Shown here: piece by piece, positions 51,090 through 59,531 of the stretch
Position numbering within the stretch: the stretch's first letter is position 1
How the letters are laid out: the number at the start of each line of letters is the position of its first letter
Origin: Curtobacterium sp. A7_M15
GTDB lineage: Bacteria; Actinomycetota; Actinomycetes; Actinomycetales; Microbacteriaceae
Assembly (NCBI RefSeq): GCF_030705415.1
Contig: NZ_JAUZED010000003.1
Span: 20,299 to 84,298 of the forward strand
DNA: 64,000 bases
Direction of reading: 5' to 3'
The notes under the pieces: model-generated
The model's database searches: none
Seen by the model: only the letters and a program-made list of their open reading frames with translations
What the model was told of the DNA's origin: nothing
Program-made: the position numbers and the translations under genes

Positions 51090-51367
51090 CGTGTCAACAC
51101 CATCCCCACAGCCCTACGCACCCGCCCCCTCCGTCGCGCCGCGGACCAACACCCTCGCGATCATCTCGCTCGTGCTCGCGTTCGTCGCGCCGCTGATCGG
51201 ATTCATCCTCGGCTTCGTCGCAGGTCAAGCGTCGCGGTGAGGGTGGTCGTGGACTCGCGGTCGCAGCGGTCATTGTCGGCGGCGCGATCACGCTGCTCTA
51301 CGTCATCCTCATCGTCGTTGCCGTGCTCGCAGCCGCCTCCGCACCGTCAACCACCTACGGATACTGA
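51090..51367 (+). pseudogene. DUF4190 membrane protein, disrupted
   Basis: GTG 51090 gives a Pro-rich start and helix LAIISLVLAFVAPLIGFILG, but the frame stops at 51240. The second half is in another frame from about 51224: VKRRGEGGRGLAVAAVIVGG and the final helix. DUF4190 proteins normally have a GHIALSQIKR-type segment at the join, so about a dozen bases appear deleted. Confidence 0.7.
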
Positions 51368-51460
51368 TCGCGCCCCTGGCCCGACCAACGACGAGGCCTC
51401 GCTGCCATTCGGGTGCGAGAGTCCCGTCGTTCAATTCGACGTCGCTCGTAGGCTGCAGCG

Positions 51461-51985
51461 ATGACTGTACCGGCAGCTGTGCCGTGGCCGCCGTTCGATC
51501 CGGCGGACCTATCGATCCGCGAACTGCTCGCAAGCTACGTCGCGATCCTCGACGAGCTCAGGCGCCGCGGCCTCGTCCGGACGAGGAAATCCCCGCTCGG
51601 AGACCTCGCGGAGAGCCTCGCCATGCGCGCCTACGGCGGATCGCTCGCGCCGAACTCCGAGAAGAGCTATGACCTCATTGCTGACGACGGCCGGCGCATC
51701 CAGGTCAAGGCACGCACGGTGCGCGCCGACGACAAGCGCACACAGAACTTCTCGGCCGTGCGCTCGTGGGAGTTCGACGCCGCGCTGTTCCTGCTCTTCG
51801 ACGCTGCCACATACGACCTGATCTGGGTCCGCGAACTCGACCGCGACCAGACGCAGTCGCTCGGCCGTCGCGTCGAGCACACAAACTCGTCAGCGATCCT
51901 CGTGCGCGACGTCGCTCATGCAGGCGCCGACGTAACCGCTCTCGTGCGCGCTGCATACGACCGCATCGACAAGGCGACTGCGTAG
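51461..51985 (+). CDS. DUF6998-like protein, possible nuclease fold
   Basis: 174 residues. LREL-type N-terminal helices (IRELLASYVAILDELRRRGL), then PLGDLAESLAMRAYGGSLAP, SEKSYDLIADDGRRIQVKAR and FDAALFLLFDAATYDLIWV. The D-x-QVK arrangement resembles restriction-endonuclease-like folds, and the family often sits beside restriction or mobile genes. No adjoining partner here. Confidence 0.65.
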   Translation: MTVPAAVPWPPFDPADLSIRELLASYVAILDELRRRGLVRTRKSPLGDLAESLAMRAYGGSLAPNSEKSYDLIADDGRRIQVKARTVRADDKRTQNFSAVRSWEFDAALFLLFDAATYDLIWVRELDRDQTQSLGRRVEHTNSSAILVRDVAHAGADVTALVRAAYDRIDKATA

Positions 51986-52088
51986 GTCGCGCGCGTCTCC
52001 GTCACGACAGGATTCCGCAGCCGACTGGCTACGGGCTCCTTGTTCCCCAGAAGCGCCAATTCGCGACCGGCTCAGCGCAGCCGCTTCG

Positions 52089-52208
52089 TCACGCCGCCCA
52101 CTTGAGATTGTCGGTCTCGATCGACCGCTCGTCGCCGAACTGCGCCTCGAACGCCTTCTCGAAGGTTTGGTCGTCGTGGTCTGCGCGGAACACGTCACGC
52201 AGGTCGTC
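52089..52208 (-). pseudogene. Unidentified gene, 3' fragment at an IS end
   Basis: About 40 codons (DDLRDVFRADHDDQTFEKAF and a short tail ending KWAA) that begin directly at the IS-end-like sequence 52211-52224. Probably the end of a gene cut by an insertion. Not recognised. Confidence 0.35.
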
Positions 52209-52382
52209 AATTACAAGACACGCCCTAGGGATCGCGGAGTAGCCGTAATAACGACACAAGCCAGGAGACTTATGGCACTCAGCGGATATCCAATGACCTG
52301 CGAGCACATGCCGACCAGTGTCCGATATCCCATCGGACGTTGTAGGGCGTTACGGGTTGAGCAGCATGCAGGCGTGTTGCAG

Positions 52383-53396
52383 TCACACGTTCTGCGCGAA
52401 TGCCTGGTCGAAACGGCCGGCCGGCAGCGGCCACAGCAGGGATCGGACGAAGCCGACCGCCTCCGCGGCGCCGTGGAACCGGTCGGTCCCGGCGTCCTCC
52501 CACTCGATCGACACCGGGCCGATGTAGCCGATGACGCGGAGGGCCCGGAACGAGTCCTCCCACGGGACGTCCCCGTGCCCGGTGGACACGAAGTCCCACG
52601 CCCGGCGCGGGTCGCCCCAGGGCAGGTGCGAGGAGAGGATCCCGTTGCGGCCGTTCCGCCGACGCAACCGCGTGTCCTTGCAGTCGACGTGGAAGATCCG
52701 GTCGGCGAATTCGGTGATGAACGACACCGGGTCGATCCCCTGCCACAGCATGTGCGACGGGTCCCAGTTGAAGCCGAACGCCTGCCGGTGGTCGATGGCC
52801 TCGAGCGCGCGGACGCTGGTCCAGTGGTCGTAGGCGATCTCGGACGGGTGCACCTCGAGGGCGAACCGCACGCCCTCTGCGTCGAACGCGTCGAGGATCG
52901 GGTTCCACCGGGCGGCGAAGTCCTCGTACCCGGCATCGATGACACTGTCCGGGACCGGCGGGAACATCGCCACGTACGGCCAGATCGCCGAGCCGGTGAA
53001 GCCGACGACCGTGTCGACGCCGAGCGCCCGGGCGACGCGGGCGGTCAGCCGGAGCTCCTCGGCCGCGCGTTGCCGGACGCCCTCGGCGTCGCCGTCGCCC
53101 CAGACGCGGTCACGGACGATGGCCTGGTGGCGGAAGTCGATGGGGTCGTCGCACACCGCCTGCCCGGTCAGGTGGTTCGAGATCGCATGCAGCTGCAGAC
53201 CATGGTCGTCGAGGATGCGCTTCCGGTCCGCGAGGTACGCCGGGTCCTCCGCGGCGCGCCACACGTCGAGGTGCTGGCCGGAGCAGGCGAGTTCGAGCCC
53301 GTCGTACCCCCACTCGGCGGCGCGCCGCGCGACCTCCTCGAGCGGGAGGTCGACCCACTGGCCGGTGAAGAGGGTGACGGGGTTCGGGCTGGTCAT
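52383..53396 (-). CDS. Xylose-isomerase-like TIM-barrel (sugar isomerase/epimerase)
   Basis: 337 residues from ATG 53396, overlapping the stop of the upstream oxidoreductase gene. AP-endonuclease-2/IolE fold; metal residues in [40 protein letters not shown] and VSIEWEDAG. Opens [20 protein letters not shown]. In 3-keto-glycoside pathways such proteins isomerise the sugar or act as lyases on the 3-keto sugar. Last gene of the minus-strand half of the glycoside cluster. Confidence 0.85.
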   Translation of the reverse strand: MTSPNPVTLFTGQWVDLPLEEVARRAAEWGYDGLELACSGQHLDVWRAAEDPAYLADRKRILDDHGLQLHAISNHLTGQAVCDDPIDFRHQAIVRDRVWGDGDAEGVRQRAAEELRLTARVARALGVDTVVGFTGSAIWPYVAMFPPVPDSVIDAGYEDFAARWNPILDAFDAEGVRFALEVHPSEIAYDHWTSVRALEAIDHRQAFGFNWDPSHMLWQGIDPVSFITEFADRIFHVDCKDTRLRRRNGRNGILSSHLPWGDPRRAWDFVSTGHGDVPWEDSFRALRVIGYIGPVSIEWEDAGTDRFHGAAEAVGFVRSLLWPLPAGRFDQAFAQNV

Positions 53397-54553
53397 CGGA
53401 CGGTCTCCAGGGTCTCGTGCACGGCGGTCGTGGTGTCGGTGGCCGCCGCACGCACCACGGCGTCGACGATGTGGGCGGAGCGGAGGCCGTCGTCGAAGGT
53501 CGGCAGGTCCTCCGGGACGACGCCAGTGACCACGGCGCGGTAGGTGTCGGCGACGAACGCGGCGAAGGCGTCCGGGTAGCCCTGCGGGTGTCCGGCGGGC
53601 ACGATGCCGAGCCGACGCTGGTCGGGTGCTCCGCGGGACGGGTCGCGGACCACGACCTCGGCGCCGGTCTCGGTGCCGAACCACGCGGACTCCGGCTGCT
53701 CCTGGTCGAAGACCGCCGAGGAGACGGAACCGTCCACCTCGAACCAGAGCCGGTTCTTACGGCCGGCGGCAACCTGCGACACGACGACGTTGGCGAGCCG
53801 ACCGCGTCCGGTGCGGAAGGTCGCGACCGCGGTGTCCTCGGTGGTGACGGTGACCCGTGGGAGGTGCGCCGCGCCTCCTGGCCGGTCCGCACCGAACGAC
53901 GGGGCGCCGCCGGCGGGACGGGCCTCGTGGACGACGTCCGTGTGCGCGGACACGGCGGTGAAACGCTCCCCGGTGACGAACTCGACGAGGTCGCACCAGT
54001 GCGAGCCGATGTCGGCGAACGCGCGGGACGGCCCCCCGGTGGACGCGGACACCCGCCACGAGGACACGTCGGCGTCGTGCATCCAGTCCTGCAGGTAGGA
54101 GCCGTGCACGCCGAGGACGCGTCCGAGCCGACCGTCGACGATGCGCGCGCGGATCTCGCGGACGACCGGGTGGTAGCGGTAGACGAAGGGCACGGTCGCG
54201 ACGACGCCCGCAGCCGATGCGGCCGCTGCCAGCTCCTCGGCCTCGTCGACGGAGACCGCGAGCGGCTTCTCGCAGACGACGTGTGCGCCGGCGGCGATGA
54301 CCGCGAGCGCGTGCGCGTGGTGCTGGTCGTTCGGGCTGCAGACGTGGACCACGTCCGGCCGTGCGGCGAGGAGCTCGTCGAGCGACGCGTACCCGGTCGG
54401 CAGACCGAGGGCCGCGGCGGCTTTCCGGGACCGGTCGACCGTCCGACCGAGGACGCCGAGCACCTCGGCGCCCGCGGCACGGGCTGCCCGGACGTGCACG
54501 GCGGCGATCATGCCGGTGCCGATGACGGCGACGCGGACTGCTGGCTCGGCGAT
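53393..54553 (-). CDS. Gfo/Idh/MocA-family oxidoreductase with apparent ATC start
   Basis: About 386 residues if read from ATC 54553; the first ATG (54511) lies after most of the Rossmann motif [15 protein letters not shown] and would remove it. No ATG, GTG or TTG occurs in between. AAGGAG lies six bases before the ATC. Further motifs: [35 protein letters not shown] (catalytic Lys) and [14 protein letters not shown] (DxxxH site). Family members oxidise or reduce sugar carbons with NAD; reduction of a freed 3-keto sugar is the expected task. Confidence 0.82.
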   Translation of the reverse strand: MAEPAVRVAVIGTGMIAAVHVRAARAAGAEVLGVLGRTVDRSRKAAAALGLPTGYASLDELLAARPDVVHVCSPNDQHHAHALAVIAAGAHVVCEKPLAVSVDEAEELAAAASAAGVVATVPFVYRYHPVVREIRARIVDGRLGRVLGVHGSYLQDWMHDADVSSWRVSASTGGPSRAFADIGSHWCDLVEFVTGERFTAVSAHTDVVHEARPAGGAPSFGADRPGGAAHLPRVTVTTEDTAVATFRTGRGRLANVVVSQVAAGRKNRLWFEVDGSVSSAVFDQEQPESAWFGTETGAEVVVRDPSRGAPDQRRLGIVPAGHPQGYPDAFAAFVADTYRAVVTGVVPEDLPTFDDGLRSAHIVDAVVRAAATDTTTAVHETLETVR

Positions 54554-54663
54554 GGTGAGCTCCTTCTCGGGAGGCGCGGTGAGGCCCGCGCAGGACGGTG
54601 GCGGTCGTGTGGTCGCGTGCGGGAGGACGCACGACCCGGGCGGGCCGCGCGTCCTCCGGTGGT

Positions 54664-56094
54664 TCAGACGCCCTTCGGCACCTGGAGCGAGCGGGTGTCG
54701 AGACGGTTCCGGATCTCGGCGTACTCGCGCTCGTTGAGGCGGTAGAAGAGCATCGGCACGATGGCGAGCGCGGCGGCGATCGCGGGGAGGACGTTGACGA
54801 CCAGGTCGATCCCCTCGAGTGCCTCGGAGGTCTGCGGGCGGTTGGCGACGTAGCCGAAGGCCCCGAGGAGTGCGAGCCCTGCAGCCCCGCCGATCGCGCT
54901 GGCGAGCTTCGTGGCGAAGCTGGTCAGGGCGTACGAGGTGCCGTCGCTGCGGATGCCGGTGCGGTCGTCGGCGTAGTCGACGCAGTCGGCGACCATCGCG
55001 AGCGAGAGCGGGATCGCGAAACTGCTGAGGCCGTAGAGGACGGTGACGATGATGACGACCGCTGCGTTGCGGTAGTCCACGAAGTACAGGACGCCAAGCG
55101 TGGCCGCCTGCGCCGCGAGCGACACGATGAGCATGTTGCGCTTGCCGAAGCGTCGACCGAGCGGAGCGAACAGCAGGATGCCGACGATCGTCGAAGCCGG
55201 GGCGAGGGCCATCAGGATGGACACGAGCCCGAAGTTCCCGACGTTGTAGATGTAGTAGTACAGGACGACGGACAGCCGACCGAACAGGCTCATCAGCGAG
55301 AACAGCAGCGTCACGAAGAGCAGCATGAGCGGGCCGTTCGTGAACACGACGCGGGCGGTGCTCCGGAGGCTGATGCCCGCGCCGCGCTCCGGGCTGACGA
55401 TCTCCTTGCTCGTCTTGAACACCGCGAAGAACAGCGGGATCGACGCGACCGCGAAGACCGCGGCCGTGAGCGTGTACCCGTGCACGGTCTGGGTGTGGCC
55501 GTCACCGACGCCGGAGAAGAACACGACCATCGGCAGGATGATCAGCGACAGCGTGATGCCGCCGAGGTTCGTGCCGACCATGCGCCACGAGTTGAGCGAG
55601 ACACGGTCCGCAGTCCGCTCGCTCATCACGGCGGACAGCGCGCCGTACGGCACGTTCACCGCGGAGTACAGCGCGCCGAGCAGTCCGTAGGTCACCACGG
55701 CGAACACGAAGCCGAGGGTCCCGTCGCCGAACGGTGCGGTGAAGGCGAGGACGACGAGCACCGCGAGGGGCAACATGCCGAATAGGATCCACGGGCGGAA
55801 CCGACCCCACCGGGTCCGGGTCCGTTCCGCCATCGCGCCGATGAACGGGTCGATCACGGCGTCGAAGACGCGGGCGATGAGCATGAGCGCGGCGACGGAG
55901 GCCGCGGGGAACCCGACGGCGTCGGTGTAGAACAGCGCCAGGTACGAGCTGGTTATGGTCCAGACGAACTGGCTGGCGACGTCGCCGAGGCCGTACGCCA
56001 TGCGGACGTGGAGCGGCAACGCCGGTGGCGCGGTGGCGGCGTCGATCGGAGCGCTGCCGGCGGCGACGCTCGTGGGGTCGGAGGTGGTGGCCAT
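54664..56094 (-). CDS. GPH-family sugar:cation symporter
   Basis: 476 residues from ATG 56094, preceded by AGGGAGATCCCA. Twelve helices with the GPH motifs VRMAYGLGDVASQFVWTITS, DPFIGAMAERTRTRWGRFRP and MVADCVDYADDRTGIRSDG. The family imports glycosides, pentosides or hexuronides with Na or H. Between the GMC oxidase and oxidoreductase genes, it is the likely uptake system of the glycoside cluster. Confidence 0.87.
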   Translation of the reverse strand: MATTSDPTSVAAGSAPIDAATAPPALPLHVRMAYGLGDVASQFVWTITSSYLALFYTDAVGFPAASVAALMLIARVFDAVIDPFIGAMAERTRTRWGRFRPWILFGMLPLAVLVVLAFTAPFGDGTLGFVFAVVTYGLLGALYSAVNVPYGALSAVMSERTADRVSLNSWRMVGTNLGGITLSLIILPMVVFFSGVGDGHTQTVHGYTLTAAVFAVASIPLFFAVFKTSKEIVSPERGAGISLRSTARVVFTNGPLMLLFVTLLFSLMSLFGRLSVVLYYYIYNVGNFGLVSILMALAPASTIVGILLFAPLGRRFGKRNMLIVSLAAQAATLGVLYFVDYRNAAVVIIVTVLYGLSSFAIPLSLAMVADCVDYADDRTGIRSDGTSYALTSFATKLASAIGGAAGLALLGAFGYVANRPQTSEALEGIDLVVNVLPAIAAALAIVPMLFYRLNEREYAEIRNRLDTRSLQVPKGV

Positions 56095-56238
56095 TGGGAT
56101 CTCCCTGCACATCGTTGTGGGGTCCCGGTTCCGCGATGGTAGCGGGGACCGGCTCGGTTCGGGTGGTGGTGGAGCGGGTGGTGGAGTGGCGCTGGTGGTG
56201 CGGGTCCGGCCGGGGCCGGACGTCTCCGGGCCCTGCCG

Positions 56239-57846
56239 TCAGGCGCCGACGGCGACCGCGTGGTCGGACGTCGCGGCGTGCTCGGCCGTCTTCTCGGCGA
56301 GGAGCCGGTCGGCGGCGCGGACGGCGAGGGCGACGCTCGTGAGCGTCGGGTTCGCGGCGGTCGCGGTCGGGATGACCCCGTTGCCGCCGACGATGAGGTT
56401 CCGGGTGCCCCAGACGCGGGACCACGAGTCGCAGACACTCGTGCCGTCGTCGACCGCACCCGCGCGCAGCGTGCCCTGGTAGTGCAGGCTCGTGCCGGCG
56501 GGCATCAGCCGCGGCTCGCCGCCGGGGACGAACCCGCCGAGCGACTCGGCTGCGCGCGTCAGGTACTGCTTCGCCTGCTCGATCTCGCGCTCCTCGTGCT
56601 CGGTGAGCGCGTAGTCGACGGTCATCGTCGGCATGCCGAGATAGTCGGTCCCGGTGTCGCTGAAGGTGACGGCGTCCTCGTACCGCGGGAGCTTGCGCAT
56701 CCCGTAGCCGGCCGTGACGTAGCCCCACGCGTTCCCCGCCCACGGCGACCCCTCGGCGAGCGGGAACGGCGTGCGGTCGGTGTACATGAACTGCCCGGCG
56801 AACGGGTGGTCGGGGTCCCAGAACGGCAGTCGGTTCACCGCCGAGACCGGGTCGGCGGGGTTCAGCGCCCGACGGGCGAGCTCCCGCTCGAGGTCCTCGG
56901 TCGTGGCGTAGCGGCGCATCGTCTCCTCGGCGAGGCCGATGACGCTGAAGACCAGGGGGTGCTCAGTGAGGTAGTGACCGAGGGCGCGGGGTCGGATGCT
57001 GGACGCCCAGAGGATCTGCGGCGTGCGGAAGGCATCGGCGGCGAGGACCACCGTGTCGGCGTGCTCCTCGTACCGCCGGCCGGTGGCCACGTCCTCGAGG
57101 AGGACGCCGGTCGCCGTACCGTCGTCGTGGAGCACGCGACGGGCGAGGGTGCCCGCGCGGAGCTCGAAGCGGTCAGCGAACGGGCCGTCCGCGTCGGTCA
57201 GCGGTCCGAGCACGGTGTCGGTGCCGGCCCAGTACACGGTGCCGTCCGGACGCTCGTCGGCGGCTACCGGCAGGATGGACGGCGCGCTGTCCGCGGGGAA
57301 CTCGTCCGCGAAGGTGTCCGTGAGACGGGCGTTGATCGCGCGCCCGATCGGTGAGTCCTGGAACGCCGTGTGGGTAACGTGCAGCAGTGCCTCGGCGTCG
57401 CGGAGGTGCGCGTCCCACTCGTCGTCCGGGATGAACACGATCCGCTCGGAGTAGCGCGGCTCGGGGGTGGCGCAGGTCCAGTGCGCCCCCTGTCCGCCGA
57501 CGCATGTGGCGAGGGCGGCGGCGGGGAACGACGGCGCGTGACCGGAGCCCGGACCGCCGAAGTCGACGAGGTGGGTGCCGTGGCGGGCCGTGATCGTGCC
57601 CTCCTGGACGATGTGCCCGGCGAGCGCCTGCACTCCGCCGTTCGCCTGCGGGCCCTGCGCCGCGGTCCGTGCGGCGTCGCGCTCCGAGGCGTCGGCGACG
57701 TTCCGCAGGTTCATGCCGGGTCGCTCGGTGAGCTGGGGGCCGAGCTCGACCATGAGCACGGTCGCTCCGTCGTCGCCCTCGAGGATGCGGCGGGCGAACG
57801 TCGCGCCGATCGGTCCACTGCCGACGATGACCACTCGCTGCGTCAT
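56239..57846 (-). CDS. GMC-family FAD sugar 3-oxidase (pyranose-oxidase / C-glycoside 3-oxidase-like)
   Basis: 535 residues from ATG 57846 (GAGGGACACCC). FAD site VVIVGSGPIGATFARRILEG, conserved CVGGQGAHWTCATPEPRY and IPDDEWDAHLRDAEAL, and the C-terminal active-site pair: His in GTSLHYQGTLR and Asn in TATAANPTLTSVALA. Flavin pyranose oxidases of this type oxidise sugars at C2 or, in CarA-type enzymes, C-glycosides at C3. Location opposite the deglycosidase-like gene favours glycoside 3-oxidation. Confidence 0.82.
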   Translation of the reverse strand: MTQRVVIVGSGPIGATFARRILEGDDGATVLMVELGPQLTERPGMNLRNVADASERDAARTAAQGPQANGGVQALAGHIVQEGTITARHGTHLVDFGGPGSGHAPSFPAAALATCVGGQGAHWTCATPEPRYSERIVFIPDDEWDAHLRDAEALLHVTHTAFQDSPIGRAINARLTDTFADEFPADSAPSILPVAADERPDGTVYWAGTDTVLGPLTDADGPFADRFELRAGTLARRVLHDDGTATGVLLEDVATGRRYEEHADTVVLAADAFRTPQILWASSIRPRALGHYLTEHPLVFSVIGLAEETMRRYATTEDLERELARRALNPADPVSAVNRLPFWDPDHPFAGQFMYTDRTPFPLAEGSPWAGNAWGYVTAGYGMRKLPRYEDAVTFSDTGTDYLGMPTMTVDYALTEHEEREIEQAKQYLTRAAESLGGFVPGGEPRLMPAGTSLHYQGTLRAGAVDDGTSVCDSWSRVWGTRNLIVGGNGVIPTATAANPTLTSVALAVRAADRLLAEKTAEHAATSDHAVAVGA

Positions 57847-57909
57847 GGGTGTCCCTCTTCCTGCGGCCGCCGTTGGCCGCGTGTCGGTGGCCGTTGCAGC
57901 CACGGGGAG

Positions 57910-57987
57910 AACATAAGCACGGGTCATGCAAAAGTCAACAAGAAATGTTTGAAGTGAGTTGAAGATGACGCTTTTCACGTGTACCGT
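57910..57987. promoter_or_regulatory. Divergent promoters of the glycoside cluster
   Basis: Minus strand: TTGACT (57938-57933), 17-base spacer, TATGTT (57915-57910), driving the oxidase operon. Plus strand: TTGAAG (57959-57964), 17-base spacer, TACCGT (57982-57987), driving the transporter/deglycosidase operon. The 20 bases between the -35 boxes read AACAAGAAATGTTTGAAG, A/T-rich with AACA...TGTT symmetry, and TTGAAG occurs twice 10 bp apart: a likely site for the ROK regulator. Confidence 0.6.
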
Positions 57988-58085
57988 GCAGAAGTCGGTC
58001 CGGCGCAGAAGCCGGAGTGGTCCTCCTCCGCGACGAGGCGTGATCCGGGCTGGAAACCCCCTGGCGTCACCGGAAGGAGAGGCCC

Positions 58086-59519
58086 TTGCCCGAAGAGACC
58101 GTGTCGGTCCGCGACCGCCTCGTGTTGTTCACACTCGCCGCCGCCCAGCTGCTCGTGATCCTCGACACGACCATCGTCAACATCGCCGTGCCACGGGCGC
58201 AGGTCGACCTGCACCTGAGCGACGAACTCCGCCAGTGGGTGATCACCGGCTACGCCCTGGCGTTCGGTTCCGTCCTGTTGATCGGCGGCCGGATCGCCGA
58301 CTTCTGGGGCCGCAAGCGCACGTTCCTCCTGGGACTGGCGCTCTTCGGGGCGGCGTCGCTCTGGGGCGGCCTGTCGACGGTCGGCGTCGAGCTGATCGGC
58401 GCTCGGGTGCTGCAGGGCGCCGCTGCCGCGCTCATGGCCCCGGCGTCCCTGTCGCTCGTCAGCGTCACGTTCCCGTCGGGCCGGGCACGCAACGTCGCGT
58501 TCGGTCTGCTCGGGGGCATCGTGTCGTCGGGTGCCGCGGTCGGGCTCATCCTCGGCGGAGTGCTCACCGAGTGGACGAGCTGGCGCTGGTGCCTCCTCGT
58601 CAACGTGCCGATCGTCATCGCCGCGTTCGTCGCCGCCGTCCCGGTCCTGCGCGAGAGCCGGTCGTCCGAGCGCTCCCGCTACGACGTCGCCGGGGCCGTC
58701 ACGGTCGCGCTCGGCTTCGGGGCACTCGTGTACGGGCTGACGCGTGCCGAGGCCGGTTGGATCGAGGGCGGCGCGCTGCTGTTCGTCATCGTCGGCGTCC
58801 TCCTCCTCGTTGCGTTCGTCGTCATCCAGCAGCGGACCTCCGCGCCGCTGCTGCCGCTCCGGGTGGTCCTGCACCGGGCCCGCGGTGGGGCGATGCTTGT
58901 GCAGGCGTGCAGCGGTGGCGTGGTGGTCGGGATGACGCTCTACCTCACGTTCCACCTACAGCAGGTGCTGCACTTCTCACCCCTGGCCTCCGGGCTCGCC
59001 ACCCTTCCCTTCGCTGTCGCGATCGCCGCGACGATCCCGGTCCTGGTCCGCTTCATCCCGCGCACCGGCCCGAAGCCCATGCTCGTCGGCGGCCCCCTCG
59101 TCGCCGCCCTCGGCCTCGTGCTGCTCAGCCGTGTCAGCGCCGACGGGTCCTACTGGACCGAGGTCCTGCCCGGGCTCGTCGTGATGGGCGTCGGCATGGC
59201 CGGCATCTTCATGCCCGCGCAGAGCGTCGCCCTGGCCGGCGTCGACGAGCGCGACGCCGGAGCCGCAGCCGCCGCTTCCAACGCCGCGAACCAGATCGGC
59301 GGCTCGATCGGCCTCGCCGTCCTCACGAACCTCTACCTCGCCGCGACCGAGGGCTCCCCCGACCCGGGCGTCCTCGTCCAGGGCTACTCGGCGGTCTTCC
59401 TCGCCAGCGCCGGGATCCTCGTCGTCGCCGCGGCCATCGCCGCGTTCGTCATCACCTTCCGGACGCGCGGCGGCGTGACCGCCGCGATCCCCTCCGACCA
59501 CACCGCCCCGATCCTCTGA
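58086..59519 (+). CDS. MFS transporter, DHA2 (14-helix) type
   Basis: 477 residues from TTG 58086, preceded by GGAAGGAG. Motifs LVILDTTIVNIAVPRAQVDL (helix 1 of DHA2), GGRIADFWGRKRTF (motif A) and GGIVSSGAAVGLILGGVLTE (motif C of exporters). Fourteen hydrophobic segments. First gene of the plus-strand operon; may export the toxic aglycone released from the glycoside, or take up substrate. Confidence 0.87.
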   Translation: MPEETVSVRDRLVLFTLAAAQLLVILDTTIVNIAVPRAQVDLHLSDELRQWVITGYALAFGSVLLIGGRIADFWGRKRTFLLGLALFGAASLWGGLSTVGVELIGARVLQGAAAALMAPASLSLVSVTFPSGRARNVAFGLLGGIVSSGAAVGLILGGVLTEWTSWRWCLLVNVPIVIAAFVAAVPVLRESRSSERSRYDVAGAVTVALGFGALVYGLTRAEAGWIEGGALLFVIVGVLLLVAFVVIQQRTSAPLLPLRVVLHRARGGAMLVQACSGGVVVGMTLYLTFHLQQVLHFSPLASGLATLPFAVAIAATIPVLVRFIPRTGPKPMLVGGPLVAALGLVLLSRVSADGSYWTEVLPGLVVMGVGMAGIFMPAQSVALAGVDERDAGAAAAASNAANQIGGSIGLAVLTNLYLAATEGSPDPGVLVQGYSAVFLASAGILVVAAAIAAFVITFRTRGGVTAAIPSDHTAPIL

Positions 59520-59531
59520 AAGGGAACGACC

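Larger units (their letters stand above)
48397..52228. mobile_element. Segment between inverted IS ends with CTAG on both sides
   Basis: CTAG-AGCGTGTCTTGTAA at 48397-48414 is mirrored by TTACAAGACACGCC-CTAG at 52211-52228: 13 of 14 terminal bases match and CTAG lies outside both. It encloses the dead transposase, two SHOCT-type/associated membrane-protein genes, a broken DUF4190 gene and a DUF6998-like gene. It may be one transposable unit with passengers or two IS remnants left by a rearrangement. Confidence 0.4.

Noticed and set aside
54598..55785. Long plus-strand open frame opposite the GPH transporter gene
   Set aside because: Composition is typical of antisense of a membrane-protein gene; the minus strand carries clear GPH motifs.
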